Source: JAPPOI01 sp028818055
Lineage (GTDB): Bacteria; Pseudomonadota; Alphaproteobacteria; Rhodobacterales; Rhodobacteraceae
Length of the DNA stretch: 64,000 bases
Direction of reading: 5' to 3'
NCBI GenBank assembly: GCA_965267405.1
Contig: OZ253954.1
Location: forward strand, 2,232,001-2,296,000
Shown: positions 60,205 through 64,000 of the stretch, one piece after another
Layout: the number at the start of each line of letters is the position of its first letter
Position numbering within the stretch: position 1 is the first letter of the stretch
The notes under the pieces: model-generated
The model's database searches: none
Seen by the model: the letters and a program-made list of their open reading frames with translations, nothing else
What the model was told of the DNA's origin: nothing
Position numbers and translations under genes: made by a program

Positions 60205-61419
60205 TTGAAGGTCCTTTTCCTCCATCAAAACTGTCCGGGGCAGTTTAAACACCTCGCTCCGGCATTATCGGATCGCGGCGATGAGGTTGCCTTCATCAGC
60301 CAACCGGGCAGGCCGACGCCTAAAGGTTCACGAAAGATCGAGTACGAGCCGCATCGTGCGGTGACGGAAAAAATCCATAACTATCTTCGCAGTACCGAGG
60401 CGGCGGTCCTGAATGGACAGGCGGTTGCCCGGATTTGCTTCAAGTTGAAGGATGACGGTTATCGACCCGACGTCGTAATCGGCAATCCCGGGTGGGGCGA
60501 AACTCTGTTCCTTAAAGAAATCTGGCCAGAGGTTCCTATCCTGTCCATGGTCGAATTCTTTTACAGGTCCCGAGGATCGGACGTGGGTTTTGATCCCGAG
60601 TTTCCAAGCACAAATGACACTTTGTTACGCGCTCGGACACGCTCCAGTTTTCATTTGACGGCGATTGAAGCAACGGATGCTGCCTACGCCCCGACCCACT
60701 GGCAAAAGTCGCAGTTCCCAGCGGTCTTTCACGATAAGATCAGGGTGATCCACGATGGCATAGACTGCGATGCCGTTCGCCCGGCTGAACATTCGAAGTT
60801 TGTGCTTCCCGATGGATCTACCCTGACAAAAAACGACGAAGTGCTAACCTACGTGGCGCGCAACCTTGAACCCTATCGTGGCTTCCATTCGTTCATGCGG
60901 GCGCTTCCGTCGATACTGGAATCCAGACCTGACGCAAAAGTCGTCATCGTCGGAGGCGATGACGTGAGTTATGGCTCAAAACCCGGTGGCGAGAAGACAT
61001 GGCGACAGGTCATGCTGGACGAAGTTGGACCGCTGCCGGACCGTGTGCATTTTGTCGGAAGCTTACCCTATGATCAGTATTTATCGCTGATTCAGATATC
61101 GTCTGTGCACGCGTATTTTACGTATCCGTTTGTCCTAAGCTGGTCGATGCTTGAGGTCATGGCCGCCGGCGGCGTTGTGGTCGGGTCCGACACGCCACCA
61201 GTTGCCGAGGTTATCGAAGAAGCCAAAAATGGCTACCTCGTTGGTTTCTTCGACGTTCACGCGATCGCTACGAAGATTTCCTGGGCGCTCGAGAATCGAG
61301 GCGACCTGAATTCAGTTCGGCAAGCTGCGCGCAAAACCGTTCTTGAACGTTTCAATCTAAAAGACTGCTTGGGCGCACAGATCGAATTGATTGACGAGTT
61401 GGCATCTCGATCCCGGTAA
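60205..61419 (+). CDS. Glycosyltransferase, GT4 type
   Basis: The 404-residue protein starts at TTG 60205 (MKVLFLHQNCPGQFKHLAPA) with GGGGAG before it. GT4 features are visible: VIHDGIDCDAV near 190, YVARNLEPYRGFHSFMRALP near 220, DAKVVIVGGDD near 255 and the nucleotide-sugar Glu region VLSWSMLEVMAAGGVVVGSD near 315. It probably adds a sugar to a surface glycan or glycolipid in the cytosol. It leads a cluster with an RTX protein, a sulfotransferase-like protein and a GT2, directly behind the tRNA-Arg gene. Confidence 0.92.
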   Translation: MKVLFLHQNCPGQFKHLAPALSDRGDEVAFISQPGRPTPKGSRKIEYEPHRAVTEKIHNYLRSTEAAVLNGQAVARICFKLKDDGYRPDVVIGNPGWGETLFLKEIWPEVPILSMVEFFYRSRGSDVGFDPEFPSTNDTLLRARTRSSFHLTAIEATDAAYAPTHWQKSQFPAVFHDKIRVIHDGIDCDAVRPAEHSKFVLPDGSTLTKNDEVLTYVARNLEPYRGFHSFMRALPSILESRPDAKVVIVGGDDVSYGSKPGGEKTWRQVMLDEVGPLPDRVHFVGSLPYDQYLSLIQISSVHAYFTYPFVLSWSMLEVMAAGGVVVGSDTPPVAEVIEEAKNGYLVGFFDVHAIATKISWALENRGDLNSVRQAARKTVLERFNLKDCLGAQIELIDELASRSR

Positions 61420-61463
61420 GCCGCAGTTAACCAATAAGGCCGATCATCAGATCCATAGAATCG

Positions 61464-63032
61464 GTGAGGCCCGGATTGAGCGACGACACCATCTTTGGCG
61501 GAGACGGCGACGACACCATTTTCGGTGGCATAGGCGATGATGTGATCGCTGGCGGTCTTGGTGCTGATCTCATGGACGGGGGTACAGGTAACGATCGACT
61601 GTCGTATTCTGATGCCACGTCTCGCGTGGTCGTCGACATGCTGAACGGTTCAGTTATCGGTGCATACGCATCGGGCGATGTTTTTTACAACTTCGAGGAC
61701 CTCGAAGGTGGATTGGGCAATGACCTTTTGCTTGGCGATGATGAAGCAAACGTCGTTTTTGGCAATCAGGACAATGATGAGCTTTTTGGCCGTTTCGGCG
61801 ACGATACGCTGGAAGGTGGTGCCGGCGCTGACACGTTGGACGGTGGAGGAAACACCGATACCGCCGCGTATTGGTCCAGCAACAGCTCGGTGAACATAAA
61901 TCTTTTTGCCGGCTCAGCAATTGGTGGCCACGCTACCGGGGACACATTTGTCAAAATCGACAATCTCATCGGCTCGAATTTTGACGACACCCTGACCGGG
62001 TCATTCACAAACAACGAACTTGAAGGTGGACAGGGCGCTGATTCACTGACCGGCGGCGCTGGCATCGACACGCTGAGCTATGCTGGTGATGTCGCTGGAG
62101 TAAACGTGTCGCTGGACACAGGTTTGGCCAGTGGCGGTGACGCCGCCGGTGATACTTTCACTGGATTCGAAAATCTGCGTGGAGGGGCGGGCGCCGACGC
62201 CTTGACCGGTAATGACTTCGCAAATTCGCTTTTTGGTGGCGGCGGGATCGACACCCTGACCGGGCTGGATGGCGACGACACGCTTGAAGGTGGCGCGTCA
62301 GGTGATCTTTTGCAGGGCGGTGCTGGTAGCGATACCGCCAGTTACACTGACGCCGCCAGCGCTGTCACCGTGAACCTGGGAACATCGACCTACAGTGGTT
62401 CCGACGCCCAAGGTGACGTATTGTCGTCCATCGAAAATTTGATCGGATCAGCCTGGGCTGATGTCCTGACGGGCGATGGTGCGGAAAATGTGATCGAAGG
62501 CGGGGCAGGCGCAGACACATTGGAAGGTGGCGCGGGAACCGACACACTAAGCTATGCCGACAGTAACACACGGGTTGTGGTGGACCTCTTGAATGGAAAC
62601 GCTCTTCTGGGTCACGCCGACGGAGATGTGATCTCTGGCTTTGAAAATCTCAGTGGGTCGCGATTGCCAGACTATTTGCTCGGCGACAACTCAGGCAATG
62701 TATTGAGCGGAGGTTCCGGGGTTGACCGGTTGGAAGCCCGGGACGGCGACGACACGCTGATCGGAGGCACACAGAACGACAATCTCAAAGGTGGCGCTGG
62801 CGCGGATGTCTTCGTTCTGAACGAAGGTGATGGTGCTGATCTCATCGATGACTGGGAAAATGACCTCGACCGCATCGACGTCTCGGACTTTGGGATCACG
62901 TTTTCTGAAATTTTGTCATCAACTACGGAACTCCCAATCGGTGCCTTGTTCATCGACTTCGGCGCCGGCGACAGCTTTCAAATTAATGACTTTGCACTCG
63001 CAGATTTCGACGCGGGCGATGTAATCGTTTAG
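61464..63032 (+). CDS. RTX-type Ca2+-binding repeat protein
   Basis: The 522-residue product is nearly all RTX nonapeptides (GGxGxDxLx) such as DDTIFGGDGDDTIFGGIGDD at the start. Five larger units of about 100 residues repeat, each opening with DTLSYADSxxxVxVDLxNG and GDVFxxFENLxGS. The end GADVFVLNEGDGADLIDDW, then RIDVSDFGI, is a type I secretion signal-like C-terminus. The start GTG 61464 has no clear ribosome site and no N-terminal effector domain is seen; the frame is open back to 61431. It may be an adhesin-like secreted Ca2+-binding protein, or a remnant of a longer one. Its transporter is not in the window. Confidence 0.85.
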   Translation: MRPGLSDDTIFGGDGDDTIFGGIGDDVIAGGLGADLMDGGTGNDRLSYSDATSRVVVDMLNGSVIGAYASGDVFYNFEDLEGGLGNDLLLGDDEANVVFGNQDNDELFGRFGDDTLEGGAGADTLDGGGNTDTAAYWSSNSSVNINLFAGSAIGGHATGDTFVKIDNLIGSNFDDTLTGSFTNNELEGGQGADSLTGGAGIDTLSYAGDVAGVNVSLDTGLASGGDAAGDTFTGFENLRGGAGADALTGNDFANSLFGGGGIDTLTGLDGDDTLEGGASGDLLQGGAGSDTASYTDAASAVTVNLGTSTYSGSDAQGDVLSSIENLIGSAWADVLTGDGAENVIEGGAGADTLEGGAGTDTLSYADSNTRVVVDLLNGNALLGHADGDVISGFENLSGSRLPDYLLGDNSGNVLSGGSGVDRLEARDGDDTLIGGTQNDNLKGGAGADVFVLNEGDGADLIDDWENDLDRIDVSDFGITFSEILSSTTELPIGALFIDFGAGDSFQINDFALADFDAGDVIV

Positions 63033-63048
63033 TTTAGGAAAATTGCAT

Positions 63049-63861
63049 ATGGGCGACATGGCAACCATTGATGCTTCTCCGGCCGCGCGACTGTCGCATC
63101 CGGTTTTCTTCATGCACATCGCAAAGACCGCTGGGTCGTACTTGAACGCTTGTTTAAGCGATGCTGTTGGCCCTGACCGGATGTTGACGCACATCGAAAA
63201 CCGGCTGGGCAGCGATCAGGCACTGGCATCCGCACTGAGTTCTGGGATCGAAGTGTTTTCCGGCCACGTTATGCTTGGTCTGTGGGACAAACTGGCGTCG
63301 TCGGAAACTCGCAAGTTTCGCCTAGTTACGATGGTTCGTGAGCCTATCGCTCACATTGCGTCTCATATCCATTGGCTGGACCACTACAACCGGCCCGACA
63401 AGCGCCCGGGTTATCGCGCGTTGGACGAAGACCACCGCAGGATTGTCGATCGGATCGGAAGCATCAATCTGAAAGACGTGGGTCAACTAGATGCGTTTCT
63501 GACCGGGCTTTCAGGAACTGAAATGCGCCTTCTGGACAATTGTCAGTCTCGCTATTTCATCATGTCGGGTGGTCGCGATATCGAAACCACCCGACCCATG
63601 ACGTTGATGGATCGCGACGCAGTCTCAAACGCGATGCGGCGGTTTTCCGTGATTGCTTGTCAGGACAACCTGGACCGCGACATAGGCCGAATATCCCTGG
63701 CCATCGGGATCAGGATCGAAACCCGAAACGAAAGGATAAATGTGGCGCAATCCGAACGCCGGATCGATATTGAAAACCCTGTCATCCGCCAGGTCTTAAG
63801 CAAGAGAACACTGGTCGATCAGTGGCTGTGGCGCCACGTTGTCAAAGGCTCTTCAACATGA
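63049..63861 (+). CDS. Sulfotransferase-like protein
   Basis: The 270-residue protein from ATG 63049 (SD TAGGAA) has a PAPS-binding start FFMHIAKTAGSYLNACL (5'-phosphosulfate loop, near 22) and TMVREPIAHIASHIHWLD near 100, the 3'-phosphate-type Arg-x-x-Ser/His region. This is the pattern of sulfotransferase family 2 (heparan/chondroitin-like) enzymes. It probably sulfates a glycan made by the neighbouring glycosyltransferases. ORF start TTG 63043 is rejected. Its stop overlaps the next start (ATGA). Confidence 0.85.
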   Translation: MGDMATIDASPAARLSHPVFFMHIAKTAGSYLNACLSDAVGPDRMLTHIENRLGSDQALASALSSGIEVFSGHVMLGLWDKLASSETRKFRLVTMVREPIAHIASHIHWLDHYNRPDKRPGYRALDEDHRRIVDRIGSINLKDVGQLDAFLTGLSGTEMRLLDNCQSRYFIMSGGRDIETTRPMTLMDRDAVSNAMRRFSVIACQDNLDRDIGRISLAIGIRIETRNERINVAQSERRIDIENPVIRQVLSKRTLVDQWLWRHVVKGSST

Positions 63862-64000
63862 CGCCAACCGAAAAAAGTAAAGAACGCGAGCCGGCTGTCC
63901 TTGTCATAATCGCGGTGTTTGAGCCGAACTTTGACTTTCTGGCAGAGCAGATCGCGTCGATTGCCGATCAAACCCATCCGGCAGACCATGTCGTTGCCGT
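63858..64000 (+). CDS. Glycosyltransferase family 2, N-terminal part (cut by window end)
   Basis: A frame begins at ATG 63858, sharing ATGA with the sulfotransferase-like stop, and stays open to the window end: MTPTEKSKEREPAVLVIIAV, then FEPNFDFLAEQIASIADQTH. The hydrophobic strand followed by QIASIADQTHP is the start of a GT2 glycosyltransferase (GT-A fold). Only 47 residues are visible, so the catalytic DxD is outside the window. Confidence 0.75.
   Translation, partial: MTPTEKSKEREPAVLVIIAVFEPNFDFLAEQIASIADQTHPADHVVA

Noticed and set aside
61464..63032. Repeated DNA that could be a satellite array
   Set aside because: It encodes RTX nonapeptides in frame; divergence is as expected for Ca2+-binding repeats.

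Overview
The window looks like a chromosomal segment of a marine-type alphaproteobacterium, most likely of the Rhodobacterales/Roseobacter group. Pointers are the class I lysyl-tRNA synthetase, the tandem glycine riboswitch ahead of gcvT, the Fe-S (PhrB/CryB-type) photolyase, the inositol genes, the compact tail-to-head operons with ATGA overlaps, and a hairpin-rich repeat of a kind I recall from Roseobacter genomes at about 7455-7515. I cannot name the species. I see no prophage, insertion sequence or CRISPR array.

Layout. 1-1207: end of an inositol catabolic cluster (iolD end, iolB). 1211-3306: small genes (TPR lipoprotein-like protein, SCP2 protein, lysophospholipase-like hydrolase, a small hypothetical). 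3307-4031: AT-rich spacer with a candidate structured sRNA. 4032-5751: leuA with a leucine-rich leader peptide whose Leu codons are complementary to the leuA ribosome binding site. 5807-11492: Dpp-type peptide ABC transporter (fused ATPase, two permeases, no binding protein) with a CocE-type hydrolase. 11580-21422: SDR plus Fe-S photolyase, an 18-repeat MORN protein, NAD synthetase, PfkB kinase, gltX, MATE pump, a gamma-glutamylcyclotransferase-like gene. 21501-26742: glycine riboswitch and gcvT-gcvH-(membrane protein)-gcvP. 26806-29993: acyl-CoA ligase, ketopantoate reductase-like and CoxG-like genes plus a 59-residue membrane protein.

30116-38349 is a nine-gene minus-strand operon, nearly every junction a start/stop overlap: NMT1/ThiY-like ABC importer, cytosine-deaminase-like amidohydrolase, FAD oxidase, two flavodoxin-fold reductases, an isopenicillin-N-synthase-like oxygenase and a creatininase. 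It reads as an uptake and breakdown pathway for an unidentified N-heterocycle, with a divergent RidA gene. This is one of the best candidates for an undescribed system.

38563-53736 is mostly housekeeping and small accessory genes: a SRAP/YedK paralogue with Pro instead of the catalytic Cys2, an orphan ParA, nadD, a Tat-exported PBP4-type enzyme, lysK, a phage-spike-like beta-helix protein behind a perfect CtrA box, a zinc peptidase, and a membrane-anchored NYN ribonuclease. 53768-57043: uvrB, an NDUFS4-like complex I subunit and a GNAT. 57042-60030: a TetR-methyltransferase pair and a PspA-small membrane protein pair that share the palindrome TGAAC-N3-GTTCA, suggesting TetR control of PspA. 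60106-64000: tRNA-Arg(TCT) followed by a surface-polysaccharide/adhesin-like group (GT4 glycosyltransferase, RTX repeat protein, sulfotransferase-like, GT2 start).
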